64,000 bases of DNA from Nocardioides jishulii (GTDB taxonomy: Bacteria; Actinomycetota; Actinomycetes; Propionibacteriales; Nocardioidaceae): positions 372,001-436,000 of the forward strand of contig NZ_CP040748.1 of assembly GCF_006007965.1 (NCBI RefSeq), in the 5' to 3' direction. The notes beneath the pieces were generated by a model that was not told the DNA's origin, ran no database searches, and saw only the letters and a program-made list of their open reading frames with translations. The number at the start of each line of letters is the position of its first letter. Position 1 is the stretch's first letter. This document shows, piece after piece, positions 54,505-63,090 of this stretch. Made by a program: the position numbers and the translations under genes.

Positions 54505-54708
54505 ATGGCTCAGGGCACCGTTAAGTGGTTCAACGCTGAGAAGGGCTTCGGCTTCATCGCGCAGGAGGACGGCGGCGACGACGTCTTCGTGCACTACTCG
54601 GCGATCCAGACCCAGGGCTACAAGTCCCTGGACGAGAACCAGAAGGTCGAGTTCGACGTCACGCAGGGTCCCAAGGGTCCCCAGGCGGAGAACGTTCGCG
54701 CTCTCTGA
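54505..54708 (+). CDS. cspA: Cold-shock protein
   Basis: 67 residues, one cold-shock domain. [20 protein letters not shown] has RNP1 and DVFVHYSAI has RNP2; both are intact. It binds single-stranded RNA and DNA as a chaperone. A long leader and a strong terminator (54741-54772) frame it as a single-gene transcript. Confidence 0.95.
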   Translation: MAQGTVKWFNAEKGFGFIAQEDGGDDVFVHYSAIQTQGYKSLDENQKVEFDVTQGPKGPQAENVRAL

Positions 54709-54740
54709 TTCCGTAGGACGCACCTGTCCCGGATGACCAA

Positions 54741-54772
54741 CCGAGGCCCCGCCGGAGACGGCGGGGCCTCGG
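54741..54772 (+). terminator. Hairpin after cspA
   Basis: Thirteen-base arms CCGAGGCCCCGCC and the complement with a six-base loop, followed by ATGCATTT. Confidence 0.75.
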
Positions 54773-55006
54773 ATGCATTTCCAGGGGGCTGTCGGTGCGG
54801 CTGCCCACTTTGAGCGCCCTGTCAAGGCCCGCGACGGGTGGTTCTGAGTACCCTCACTTGGGGGAGATTTCGTGAATCCTCGTTTGCCCTTGGTTTCGCA
54901 GGGCACCCTTGTGCCTGGAAGACGCGGTGGTCGCCCGGCAGACTAGACTCGGTGGCTCGTCAGCACGCGTAAGGACATGGGGTCAGTGCAAGTAGGAGGT
55001 CCGAGG

Positions 55007-55168
55007 GTGATCGATCCCTTCGACGTCACGCTCGAGGACGGCGACCTGATGGGAGAGGTTGAACTGACCACCAATCTCATCGTCGCGGCCAGCGAGTCCG
55101 ACGACCGGCTCAGTCGTGATGAGATCGACCGCTTGCTAGGAGTGGTCCCCATTCCGCGCCAACGCTGA
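55007..55168 (+). CDS. Small conserved protein, 53 residues
   Basis: IDPFDVTLEDGDLMGEVELT, then TNLIVAASESDDRLSRDEIDRLLGV. It resembles a short acidic protein found across actinobacteria, from memory rather than proof. GGAGG lies seven bases before GTG 55007; ATG 54977 is an alternative start. Function unknown. Confidence 0.65.
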   Translation: MIDPFDVTLEDGDLMGEVELTTNLIVAASESDDRLSRDEIDRLLGVVPIPRQR

Positions 55169-55257
55169 CGACCCACTCTCCAGACACGTCCAACCCTCGC
55201 CCGGTCACCCGGGCGGGGGTTGCGCTGATTCTGTGCAGGTTCGCACGGTCGCCGGGC

Positions 55258-55286
55258 TTGAAAGAGATACCCCCTGGGGGTATACA
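55258..55286 (+). promoter_or_regulatory. Promoter and CsoR operator of the copper operon
   Basis: TTGAAA (55258-55263) and TATACA (55281-55286) are 17 bases apart. The palindrome ATACCCCC-T-GGGGGTAT (55267-55283) fills the spacer and runs into the -10 box, so bound CsoR would block RNA polymerase and copper would release it. Confidence 0.9.
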
Positions 55287-55292
55287 GGAGCG

Positions 55293-55574
55293 GTGAGCCA
55301 CGGATACCTCAGTGACAAGAGTGCCCACCTCGCTCGCCTGAAGCGCATCGAGGGGCAGGTGCGCGGACTCCACCGCATGGTGGAGGAGGAGAAGTACTGC
55401 ATCGACATCCTCACCCAGGTGGCCGCGGTCACGAAGGCGCTCGAGTCCGTCAGCCTCGCCCTGCTGACCGAGCACATGAACCACTGCGTCGTCCAGGCCG
55501 CCCGAGCGGGTGACGACGAGGCCGACGCCAAGATCGACGAGGTCATGGCCGCGATCAGCCGCCTCGTGAAGTGA
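55293..55574 (+). CDS. csoR: Copper-sensing repressor CsoR
   Basis: 93 residues. The Cu(I) triad Cys36 (EKYCIDIL), His61 and Cys65 (EHMNHCVV) is complete, and the helical core RLKRIEGQVRGLHRMVEEE matches the family. It represses its own operon by binding the GC-rich palindrome in the promoter. GTG 55293 has AGGAG upstream. It is the first gene of csoR-copZ-small protein-copA. Confidence 0.95.
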   Translation: MSHGYLSDKSAHLARLKRIEGQVRGLHRMVEEEKYCIDILTQVAAVTKALESVSLALLTEHMNHCVVQAARAGDDEADAKIDEVMAAISRLVK

Positions 55575-55627
55575 TCCCCGAACCCGAAGCTGAACTTCCG
55601 AAGCTTGAACCCAGCAAGGAGCGCACG

Positions 55628-55840
55628 ATGACCACCCCCCACACCGCCGACTTCACCGTCACCGGCATGACCTGCGGCCACTGCGTCGCTTCCGTGAAGG
55701 AGGAGGTCAGCGAGGTCCCCGGCGTCACCGGCGTCGACGTGGTTCTCGAGACCGGCCAGCTGACGGTGACCTCCGATGAGCCCGTCGACGCCGCTGCGGT
55801 CTCCGCCGCCGTGACCGAGGCCGGCTACCAGCTCGCCTGA
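55628..55840 (+). CDS. copZ: Copper chaperone CopZ-like (HMA domain)
   Basis: 70 residues, one heavy-metal-associated domain with MTCGHC near the start and the ferredoxin-like pattern SVKEEVSEVPGVTGVDVVLETGQLTV. It carries Cu(I) in the cytoplasm to CopA or CsoR. AAGGAG precedes ATG 55628. Confidence 0.93.
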   Translation: MTTPHTADFTVTGMTCGHCVASVKEEVSEVPGVTGVDVVLETGQLTVTSDEPVDAAAVSAAVTEAGYQLA

Positions 55841-55854
55841 GCGAGGAGACGCCC

Positions 55855-56052
55855 ATGACGACGAGCACACCACTGCGCCTCGCTGCCTTCGCCGCTGCGC
55901 TCGTCGTCGTCTTCGCCCTGGCCTTCGGGGCCGGACGGCTCGTGGACGGCGGGGAGAAGGCTCCCGACGACAGGCCCAGCCAGACACCCAGCCATGCACC
56001 CAGCCCCCACTCACCATCGCCCTCCGAGGAGAGCCACGACCATGTCGACTGA
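55855..56052 (+). CDS. Small membrane protein in the copper operon
   Basis: 65 residues. One N-terminal hydrophobic helix (LAAFAAALVVVFALAFGAG), then a Pro/Ser-rich tail ending EESHDHVD, which could hold metal by His and Asp. GAGGAG precedes the ATG. Its end overlaps the copA start by 11 bases, so it is coupled to the pump. It may be a copper-binding accessory protein (inference). Confidence 0.75.
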   Translation: MTTSTPLRLAAFAAALVVVFALAFGAGRLVDGGEKAPDDRPSQTPSHAPSPHSPSPSEESHDHVD

Positions 56053-58285
56053 GACGCACGCCGACCCGCGCCTCGCGCCCGGTGAGGTGGAGCTCGACAT
56101 CTCGGGCATGACCTGTGCCTCGTGCGCGAACCGCATCGAGCGCAAGCTCAACAAGCTCGACGGGGTCGAGGCGACGGTCAACTACGCGACCGAGAAGGCG
56201 CGCGTACGCCACCCCGCGGACCTCGACCTCGACGTCCTGCTGTCGACCGTCGAGGCCGCCGGCTACGGCGCTGCCCTCCCTGCCCCACCACAGGCCCAGC
56301 CCGGCGGGACCTCGGGCGAGGGCACCGTCGATCGGCGCGACCTGGAGCTGGAGCAGCTGCGTCAGCGCCTCGTCGTCTCGGCGCTGCTCAGCGTGCCGGT
56401 GATCCTCATGGCGATGCTCCCGCCGCTGCAGTTCACCCACTGGCAGTGGGCCTCCCTGACCCTCGCCGCACCGGTCGCGGTCTGGGGCGCCTGGCCCTTC
56501 CACCGTGCTGCGTGGGCCAACCTGCGCCACGGCGCCGCGACGATGGACACCCTCGTCTCGGTCGGCGTGCTGGCCGCCTTCGGCTGGTCGCTCTACGCCC
56601 TCTTCCTCGGCAGCGCCGGCGACCCGGGGATGCGGCACCCCTTCGAGCTCACCATCGCCCGCGGCGACGCCACGATGAACATCTACCTCGAGGTCGCCGC
56701 CGGCGTGACGACCTTCCTGCTCGCCGGGCGCTGGTTCGAGAAGCGCGCCAAGCGCCAGTCCGGAGCGGCCCTGCGTGCGCTGCTCGAGCTGGGGGCCAAG
56801 GACGCTGGGGTGCTGCGCGACGGCGTCGAGCACCGTGTGCCCGTGGAGGAGCTGCGGGTCGGCGACGAGTTCGTCGTACGCCCCGGCGAGAAGCTCGCCA
56901 CCGACGGCGTGGTCGTCGACGGCACCTCGGCGATCGACACCTCCACCGTGACCGGGGAGTCGGTGCCGCGCGAGGTCGGCCCGGGCGACACCGTGATCGG
57001 GGCCTGCGTCAACGCGCACGGCCAGATCGTCGTGAGGGCGACCCGGGTCGGTGGCGACACCCAGCTGGCCCAGATGGCGCGCCTCGTCGAGGAAGCGCAG
57101 TCAGGCAAGGCCGAGGTCCAGCGCCTGGCCGACCGGGTCTCGGGCATCTTCGTGCCGGCGGTGCTGCTGCTGGCCGCCGGCACCCTGGGCTGGTGGCTGG
57201 GCACCGGAGCCAGCGCCACGGCCGCCTTCACCGCCGCAGTCGCGGTCCTGATCGTCGCCTGCCCCTGCGCGCTCGGGCTGGCCACGCCGACCGCGCTGCT
57301 GGTCGGCACCGGCCGGGGCGCCCAGATGGGCATCCTGATCAAGGGCCCCGAGACGTTGGAGTCGACGCGCCGCGTCGACACCGTGGTGCTCGACAAGACC
57401 GGCACCGTCACCACCGGCGTGATGGCGCTCGTCGACGTCGTCGCCGGCCCGGGGGAGGACGTCACGAGGCTCCAGAGCCGGGCCGCGGCCGTCGAGGCCG
57501 GGTCGGGCCACCCGATCGCGCGAGCGGTCGTCGAGGCCACCCCCGAACGACCCGTCGCGGCCGGTCTCACCGACCTGCCGGGCCTGGGCGCCCGGGGGCT
57601 GGTCGACGGTGTGGAGGTGACGGTGGGCAGAGCCTCCCTCTTCGAGACCGTGCCCGCCGAGCTCGACGTGGCGATCACCGCCGCGCAGGACCAGGGGCGT
57701 ACGGCCGTCGTCGCCGGGTGGGACGGCGTGGCGCGCGGAGTGCTCGTCGTCTCCGACACGGTCAAGCCGGGCGCCGTCGAGGCCGTCCGCGCCCTGCGCG
57801 CCCTCGGCCTGCGTCCGCTGCTCGTCACCGGGGACAACGAAGGAGCCGCCCGCGCCGTCGCCGCCGAGGTCGGCATCGAGGAGGTCATCGCGGGCGTCCT
57901 GCCCGCCGGCAAGGTCGACGTGGTGCAGCAGCTGCGCGCCGAGGGCCGCGTGGTGGCCATGGTCGGCGACGGGGTGAACGACGCCCCGGCGCTGGCGGTC
58001 GCCGACCTGGGCCTGGCCATGGGTGCCGGCACCGACGTGGCGATCGAGGCCAGCGACCTGACCCTGGTGCGGGAGGACCTGATGGCCGCCGCCGACGCCG
58101 TGCGCCTGTCGCGCCGGACCCTGGCCACCATCAAGGGCAACCTCTTCTGGGCCTTCGCGTACAACGTCGCCGCGCTGCCACTGGCCGCCGCAGGGCTGCT
58201 CAACCCGATGTTGGCCGGGGCCGCGATGGCCTTCTCGTCGGTCTTCGTGGTCAGCAACTCGTTGCGGCTGCGTCGCTTTCGCTGA
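56042..58285 (+). CDS. copA: Copper-exporting P-type ATPase CopA
   Basis: 747 residues. An N-terminal metal domain has MTCASC (Cys 25 and 28). Eight membrane helices include the copper gate CPC in VACPCALGLATPT; the phosphorylation motif is DKTGTV, TGE is in the actuator domain, the nucleotide site has GHPIARAV, and GDGVNDAPAL closes the P domain. It pumps Cu(I) out of the cell at the cost of ATP. ATG 56042 overlaps the small upstream gene. Confidence 0.96.
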   Translation: MSTETHADPRLAPGEVELDISGMTCASCANRIERKLNKLDGVEATVNYATEKARVRHPADLDLDVLLSTVEAAGYGAALPAPPQAQPGGTSGEGTVDRRDLELEQLRQRLVVSALLSVPVILMAMLPPLQFTHWQWASLTLAAPVAVWGAWPFHRAAWANLRHGAATMDTLVSVGVLAAFGWSLYALFLGSAGDPGMRHPFELTIARGDATMNIYLEVAAGVTTFLLAGRWFEKRAKRQSGAALRALLELGAKDAGVLRDGVEHRVPVEELRVGDEFVVRPGEKLATDGVVVDGTSAIDTSTVTGESVPREVGPGDTVIGACVNAHGQIVVRATRVGGDTQLAQMARLVEEAQSGKAEVQRLADRVSGIFVPAVLLLAAGTLGWWLGTGASATAAFTAAVAVLIVACPCALGLATPTALLVGTGRGAQMGILIKGPETLESTRRVDTVVLDKTGTVTTGVMALVDVVAGPGEDVTRLQSRAAAVEAGSGHPIARAVVEATPERPVAAGLTDLPGLGARGLVDGVEVTVGRASLFETVPAELDVAITAAQDQGRTAVVAGWDGVARGVLVVSDTVKPGAVEAVRALRALGLRPLLVTGDNEGAARAVAAEVGIEEVIAGVLPAGKVDVVQQLRAEGRVVAMVGDGVNDAPALAVADLGLAMGAGTDVAIEASDLTLVREDLMAAADAVRLSRRTLATIKGNLFWAFAYNVAALPLAAAGLLNPMLAGAAMAFSSVFVVSNSLRLRRFR

Positions 58286-58327
58286 CGCACCACACGGCGG
58301 GCGCCCGCGTAGTGCCAGAGTGGACCC

Positions 58328-59218
58328 ATGGCGGCCATCGAGTTGCGGCAGATCGTCAAGACCTTCGGGCGCGTCAGGGCCCTCGACGGGTTCGACCTCC
58401 GTGTCGAGCAGGGGGAGGTCCACGGCTTCCTCGGCCCCAACGGGGCCGGCAAGTCCACCGCGATGAAGGTCCTGCTCGGGATGCTGCGCGTCGACTCCGG
58501 CACCGCACGACTGCTCGGTGGCGATCCCTGGAGCCGGGCACCTGAGCTGCACCGTCGTCTCGCGTACGTCCCGGGTGAGGTCGCCCTGTGGCCGAACCTC
58601 ACCGGCGGAGAGGTCATCGACCTGCTGGGCCGCATGCGCGGTGGGATCGACGCCCACCGGCGTGACGAGCTCGTCGAGCAGTTCAGGCTCGATCCCACCC
58701 GCAGGGCGCGCGCCTACTCCAAGGGCAACCGGCAGAAGGTCGCTCTCGTCGCGGCTCTCGCCGCCCGGGCCGAGCTCTACCTCTTCGACGAGCCCACCTC
58801 CGGGCTCGACCCGCTGATGGAGGCGGAGTTCCAGCGTTGCGTGCACGACCTGCGTGGGGCGGGCGCCACCGTTCTGCTCTCCAGCCACGTCATGGCCGAG
58901 GTCGAGGCCCTGGCCGACCGGGTCACGATCATCCGCGAAGGTCGCGCCGTGCAGTCCGGCACCCTGGCCGACCTGCGCAGCCAGACGCGTACGACGGTGC
59001 TGGCCGAGACCGAGCGACCCGCAGATGAGCTCGCCGCACTGCCGGGCGTCCACCATCTGCGCCACCTCGACGGGCGCGTGGAGATGGAGGTCGACAGCGC
59101 CGAGATGTCGTCCGTCCTGCGCCGCCTCGGCGAGCTCGGCGTGCTGTCGCTCCAGGCGCACCCGCCCACCCTGGAGGAGCTCTTCCTGCGCGAGTACGGC
59201 GACGAGGACGCCCTGTGA
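58328..59218 (+). CDS. ABC exporter ATP-binding protein
   Basis: 296 residues. Walker A GPNGAGKST, signature region YSKGNRQKVALVAALA (SKGNRQ in place of LSGGQ, as in this exporter class) and Walker B LYLFDEPTSGLDPLM. CAGAGT lies six bases before ATG 58328, a possible leaderless start. It overlaps the permease by four bases. Substrate unknown; its permease resembles polyketide or drug exporters. Confidence 0.92.
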   Translation: MAAIELRQIVKTFGRVRALDGFDLRVEQGEVHGFLGPNGAGKSTAMKVLLGMLRVDSGTARLLGGDPWSRAPELHRRLAYVPGEVALWPNLTGGEVIDLLGRMRGGIDAHRRDELVEQFRLDPTRRARAYSKGNRQKVALVAALAARAELYLFDEPTSGLDPLMEAEFQRCVHDLRGAGATVLLSSHVMAEVEALADRVTIIREGRAVQSGTLADLRSQTRTTVLAETERPADELAALPGVHHLRHLDGRVEMEVDSAEMSSVLRRLGELGVLSLQAHPPTLEELFLREYGDEDAL

Positions 59219-60822
59219 CCGCACCGCTGACCGGAGCCGTGGCTGGCACCCGGCCGCTCGTCCGGCTGGTGCTGCGCCGTGACCGCCTGCGCCTCCCGCT
59301 GTGGCTGGGAGGCATCACCGCCGTCACGTGGGCGTCGGCCAATGCGGTCGTCGGCTTCTACGGCACGCCGGAGAAGCAGGCAGGCTACGCCGCGACCGTG
59401 GAGGACAGTGCGGTCTCCCGGCTCATGGGCGGCGTCCCTCGCGACGTCGACACGATCGGGGGGATCATCTCGTTCGAGGTGACCTCGGTGGCCGCCGTGG
59501 CGGTGGCGTTGATGGTCACCTTCCTCGTGGTCCGCCACACCCGCGCCGAGGAGGAGAGCGGTCGGGCCGAGCTCGTACGCAGCACGGTGGTGGGCCGCCA
59601 CGCAGCGCTGGTCGCGACCCTGGTGGTGTCGCTGGCCGCCTCGATCGTGCTCGGGGTCCTGCTCGCGGCCGTGCTCGTCACTGCCGACGTGACGCTGGGG
59701 GCTGCGGTGAGGTTCGGTGCGGGGATGGCTGGCGCGGGCGTGGTCTTCACCGGGATCGCGGGTGTGGCGGCGCAGGTCGCGGGCAGCGCGCGGCATGCCC
59801 TCGGGTGGGGTGTCACGGCCGTGCTGGCCCTCTTCCTGGTGCGCGGCTACGGAGCACTCGACGAGACCTGGTGGACGTGGGCCTCTCCCTTCGGCTGGCA
59901 GGACGAGCTGCGGCCCTTCGGCGACGATGCCCGGTGGTGGCCGCTGGGTCTCTCGGTCACCGCCGCCGCCGTGGCCCTGGCGCTCGCCTGCTGGCTGGCC
60001 TCCCACCGCGACTTCGGCCAGGGGTTGGTGGCCGAACGCCCCGGTCCCGAGCACGCCGGTGCCTGGCTCGGTACGCCGGCGGGCCTGGCGCTGCGCCAGC
60101 AACGTGGCCTGGTCGCGGGGTGGGGCGTAGGGCTGCTGGTGCTGGCGGTCGTCTTCGGGGCGGTCAGCCGTGAGGTGCGCACGATGATCGAGTCGAACCC
60201 TGAGGTCGCCCAGATGATCCTTGCCGGCATCGACGACGTGGTGGTCGGCTACCTGGCCTACGTCGTCAACTTCCTCGGGGTCACCGTCTCGGCCTACGCC
60301 GTCGTCTCCGCGCTCCGACTGCGTCACGAGGAGAGCAGCGGTCAGGCCGTCAACGTCCTGGCGACCGCGGTGTCGCGCACCCGCTGGGCACTCGGCGGCA
60401 TCGCGGTCACGTGTGGTTCGACCCTGGGGGTGCTGGCGCTGACCGGGCTGGGGGTCGGGGTCACCCACCGGTGGGTGGGCGCGGAGGACTCGACCGTCTC
60501 GGGGGTGGGGGAGCTGCTCCTGGCCGCCGTGGCCACGGCCCCCGCCGTCCTCCTGCTCGCCTCGGTCGTCTTCCTCCTCCACGGCTGGGCACCCCGGTGG
60601 GTGCACCTGTCCTGGCTGCCCGTGGCCTGGGCGCTGGTGCAGGCCTACCTCGGTGACCTGCTCGACCTCCCGGGGTGGGCGCGGGGGCTCTCCCCCTTCC
60701 ACCACCTGCCGGTGATGCCGGCCGAGGACTTCCGGTGGGCGCCGGCCGCCGCGCTGCTCACGCTCGCCGTCGTGCTCACCGCCCTGGGCGTGGTGGGACT
60801 GCGCCGACGCGACCTGGACTGA
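59215..60822 (+). CDS. ABC exporter permease, large two-half type
   Basis: 535 residues with about 12 hydrophobic segments in two similar halves, the architecture of polyketide-antibiotic-type exporter permeases. The start GTG overlaps the ATPase stop by four bases, so they are coupled. Repeated Glu/Arg-rich loops between halves (for example RHTRAEEESGRAELVRSTVVGR and RHEESSGQAVNVLATAVSRTR) are typical. Substrate unknown. Confidence 0.88.
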   Translation: MTAPLTGAVAGTRPLVRLVLRRDRLRLPLWLGGITAVTWASANAVVGFYGTPEKQAGYAATVEDSAVSRLMGGVPRDVDTIGGIISFEVTSVAAVAVALMVTFLVVRHTRAEEESGRAELVRSTVVGRHAALVATLVVSLAASIVLGVLLAAVLVTADVTLGAAVRFGAGMAGAGVVFTGIAGVAAQVAGSARHALGWGVTAVLALFLVRGYGALDETWWTWASPFGWQDELRPFGDDARWWPLGLSVTAAAVALALACWLASHRDFGQGLVAERPGPEHAGAWLGTPAGLALRQQRGLVAGWGVGLLVLAVVFGAVSREVRTMIESNPEVAQMILAGIDDVVVGYLAYVVNFLGVTVSAYAVVSALRLRHEESSGQAVNVLATAVSRTRWALGGIAVTCGSTLGVLALTGLGVGVTHRWVGAEDSTVSGVGELLLAAVATAPAVLLLASVVFLLHGWAPRWVHLSWLPVAWALVQAYLGDLLDLPGWARGLSPFHHLPVMPAEDFRWAPAAALLTLAVVLTALGVVGLRRRDLD

Positions 60823-60835
60823 CAGACTGCCTGCC

Positions 60836-61786
60836 ATGGCCAGCCCGCCGCCCGGGAGCTCCGAGACCCTGCCCGACGTCATCGCCGCCGGCGCGGTGGT
60901 GCTGCGCAAGGGCCCGGTCGGCAAGGACGGGAAACGGGAGCGGCAGGTCCTCCTGGTGCACCGCCCGCGCTACGACGACTGGTCGTTCCCGAAGGGCAAG
61001 CTCGACCCCGGCGAGCACCTGACGGCCTGCGCAACGCGCGAGGTGCTGGAGGAGACCGGGATGCAGGTCCACCTCGGCGTCCCCCTCCCCGTCCAGCGCT
61101 ACCGGGTGGCCGGCGACCGGATGAAGACGGTGCACTACTGGATGGGACGGGTCGTCGGCGACGACGACGTGTCGCGCTACGTCGCCAACCGTGAGATCGA
61201 CGCCGTCGAGTGGGTCGACTGGTCGCAGGCCGAGCAGCGCATCTCCTACCGCCGCGACCGGGATATCCTGGCCGGCGCCTGGCAGCACCGGCACTCGACC
61301 ACCCCGCTCGTCGTGCTGCGTCACGCGAAGGCGCTGCCTCGCAAGAAGTGGGAGGGCGACGACCGGCTGCGTCCGCTGCTCCCCGAGGGGCACCAGCAGG
61401 CGCTGCTCCTGGCGGGGGTGCTCGCGGCGTACGGCGTGAAGGACGTCGTGACCTCCTCCTCGACCCGCTGCCTCCAGAGCGTCCAGCCGTACGCCGACAG
61501 CAGCGGCCGCACGCTGCTGCCCCGTGACGTGCTGAGCGAGGAGGACGCGACGCCCGCCGGGGTCGCGGCCCTGCTCGACGAGGTCGTCCGGGCGGGACGG
61601 CCCGCGGTGGTCTGCAGCCACCGCCCGGTGCTGCCGCCCATCTTCCGGGCCCTGGGGGTCGAGCCGGTCGCACTGGACCCGAGCGGCTTCCTGGTGCTCC
61701 ACCAGCGCCACGGTGAGACGCGCGCCACGGAGGTGCACCCCGCCGTCGATGCCGGCCTGCAGGTGGGCCCGCGCCCCGGGCGCTGA
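60836..61786 (+). CDS. Nudix hydrolase fused to a histidine phosphatase (MutT1-like)
   Basis: 316 residues. The Nudix box GKLDPGEHLTACATREVLEE with TG next is complete near 57-80. From about 150 a SixA-type phosphatase follows: LVVLRHAKALPRKKWEGDD (RHG-like motif), TSSSTRCLQSVQPYA and CSHRPVLPPI. This pairing is that of mycobacterial MutT1, which cleans oxidised nucleotides and diadenosine polyphosphates. CAGACT lies seven bases before ATG 60836. Confidence 0.9.
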   Translation: MASPPPGSSETLPDVIAAGAVVLRKGPVGKDGKRERQVLLVHRPRYDDWSFPKGKLDPGEHLTACATREVLEETGMQVHLGVPLPVQRYRVAGDRMKTVHYWMGRVVGDDDVSRYVANREIDAVEWVDWSQAEQRISYRRDRDILAGAWQHRHSTTPLVVLRHAKALPRKKWEGDDRLRPLLPEGHQQALLLAGVLAAYGVKDVVTSSSTRCLQSVQPYADSSGRTLLPRDVLSEEDATPAGVAALLDEVVRAGRPAVVCSHRPVLPPIFRALGVEPVALDPSGFLVLHQRHGETRATEVHPAVDAGLQVGPRPGR

Positions 61787-61811
61787 AGAGTTTCACCAAG
61801 CCGGGGCTGGC

Positions 61812-61833
61812 GTTCACTTCTCGTTCACCCAGC
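61812..61833 (+). promoter_or_regulatory. Pho-box-like direct repeat before pstS
   Basis: GTTCACTTCTC is followed at an 11-base period by GTTCACCCAGC; a looser copy TTTCACC begins at 61791. GTTCAC repeats of 11 bases are the PhoP binding pattern of actinobacteria, so this region probably activates pstS when phosphate is low. Confidence 0.75.
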
Positions 61834-61903
61834 CCCCGGCGACACGTCACCTCGGTGTTCCACGATCGTCTCGACAACAGATGAGAGATCCAGGAGATCC
61901 GAA

Positions 61904-62995
61904 GTGAATCGCACTTCTCTTCGCCGGGGAATGGTCCCCGGCATCGCAGCCCTCGCCCTCGTCCTGACGGGCTGCTCCGCCGCCAACGAGAGCGGCTCCG
62001 CCTCCGACGGCGGGCTCGCCGGCACCCTCAACGGTGGCGGCGCCAGCTCTCAGGAAGCTGCCCAGAACGCCTGGCGCGCCGGCTACCAGGGGCTGCACAG
62101 TGACGTCACCGTCAACTACGACCCGACCGGCTCGGGAGGCGGACGTGAGAACTTCACCTCCGGCGGCTTCGCCTTCGCCGGGTCCGACTCCTACCTCACC
62201 GACGACGAGGGGGAGCTGAGCGCCGCCGAGCAGCGGTGCGCCGGCGACCCGATCGAGATCCCGAACTACGTGTCGCCGATCGCCGTGGTCTTCAATGTCG
62301 AGGGCGTCGACGAGCTCAACCTGACGCCGGACGCGATCGCCGGCATCTTCAACGGCACGATCACCCGCTGGAACGACCCGGCGATCGCCGCGAGCAACGA
62401 GGGCGTCACGCTCCCGGACGCCACGATCACCGCCGTCCACCGCTCCGACGAGTCGGGCACCACCGGCAACTTCACCCACTACCTCTCGGCCGTGGCGAAG
62501 AAGGCCTGGCCGCACGGCGAGGTCGAGAGCTGGCCGATCAAGGCCGGTGAGGGTGCCAACGGCACCTCGGGCGTCGTCTCCGCGGTGACCAACGGCAAGA
62601 ACACCATCGGTTACGCCGACGCCTCCCAGGCCGGTGACCTCGGCACGGTCAACGTCCAGGTCGGTGACGACTTCGTCGGCCCGACCGCCGAGGCCGCCGC
62701 GAAGATCCTCGAGGTCTCCCCGCGGGTCGAGGGTCGTGCCGACTCGAGCCTCACCTTCGAGCTCGACTACACCACCGGCGAGGCGGGGACCTACCCGATC
62801 GTGCTCACCTCGTACCTGATGGCCTGCCCCACCTACGAGGACGGCACCACCGCCGACCTGGTCAAGGGCTACCTCACCTACGTCCTGAGTGACGAGGGCC
62901 AGAAGGCGGCCGCCGACACCGCAGGCTCCGCACCGCTCCCGGCCGGGCTGGCCGCGGAGGCCCAGGCGCTGGTCGACGGCATCAAGGCCCGCTGA
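61904..62995 (+). CDS. pstS: Phosphate ABC transporter substrate-binding lipoprotein
   Basis: 363 residues. A lipoprotein signal ends LALVLTGC, so Cys is lipid-modified. The ligand-binding blocks GGGASSQEAAQNAW, PTGSGGGRENFTSGG, DSYLT and HRSDESGTTGNFTHYL are those of PstS. It captures phosphate outside the membrane for PstCAB. GTG 61904 follows GGAGATCC. A Pho-box-like repeat lies 70 bases upstream and pstC follows 95 bases later. Confidence 0.95.
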   Translation: MNRTSLRRGMVPGIAALALVLTGCSAANESGSASDGGLAGTLNGGGASSQEAAQNAWRAGYQGLHSDVTVNYDPTGSGGGRENFTSGGFAFAGSDSYLTDDEGELSAAEQRCAGDPIEIPNYVSPIAVVFNVEGVDELNLTPDAIAGIFNGTITRWNDPAIAASNEGVTLPDATITAVHRSDESGTTGNFTHYLSAVAKKAWPHGEVESWPIKAGEGANGTSGVVSAVTNGKNTIGYADASQAGDLGTVNVQVGDDFVGPTAEAAAKILEVSPRVEGRADSSLTFELDYTTGEAGTYPIVLTSYLMACPTYEDGTTADLVKGYLTYVLSDEGQKAAADTAGSAPLPAGLAAEAQALVDGIKAR

Positions 62996-63090
62996 CCCGT
63001 GGCACATCCCGAACGGCCCGAGGGGATCTCGCACCGGCATCTTCCGGAGGCGGGGTCCCCTGTGGGCCGCTCGGAGCAGAAAGGACACCA

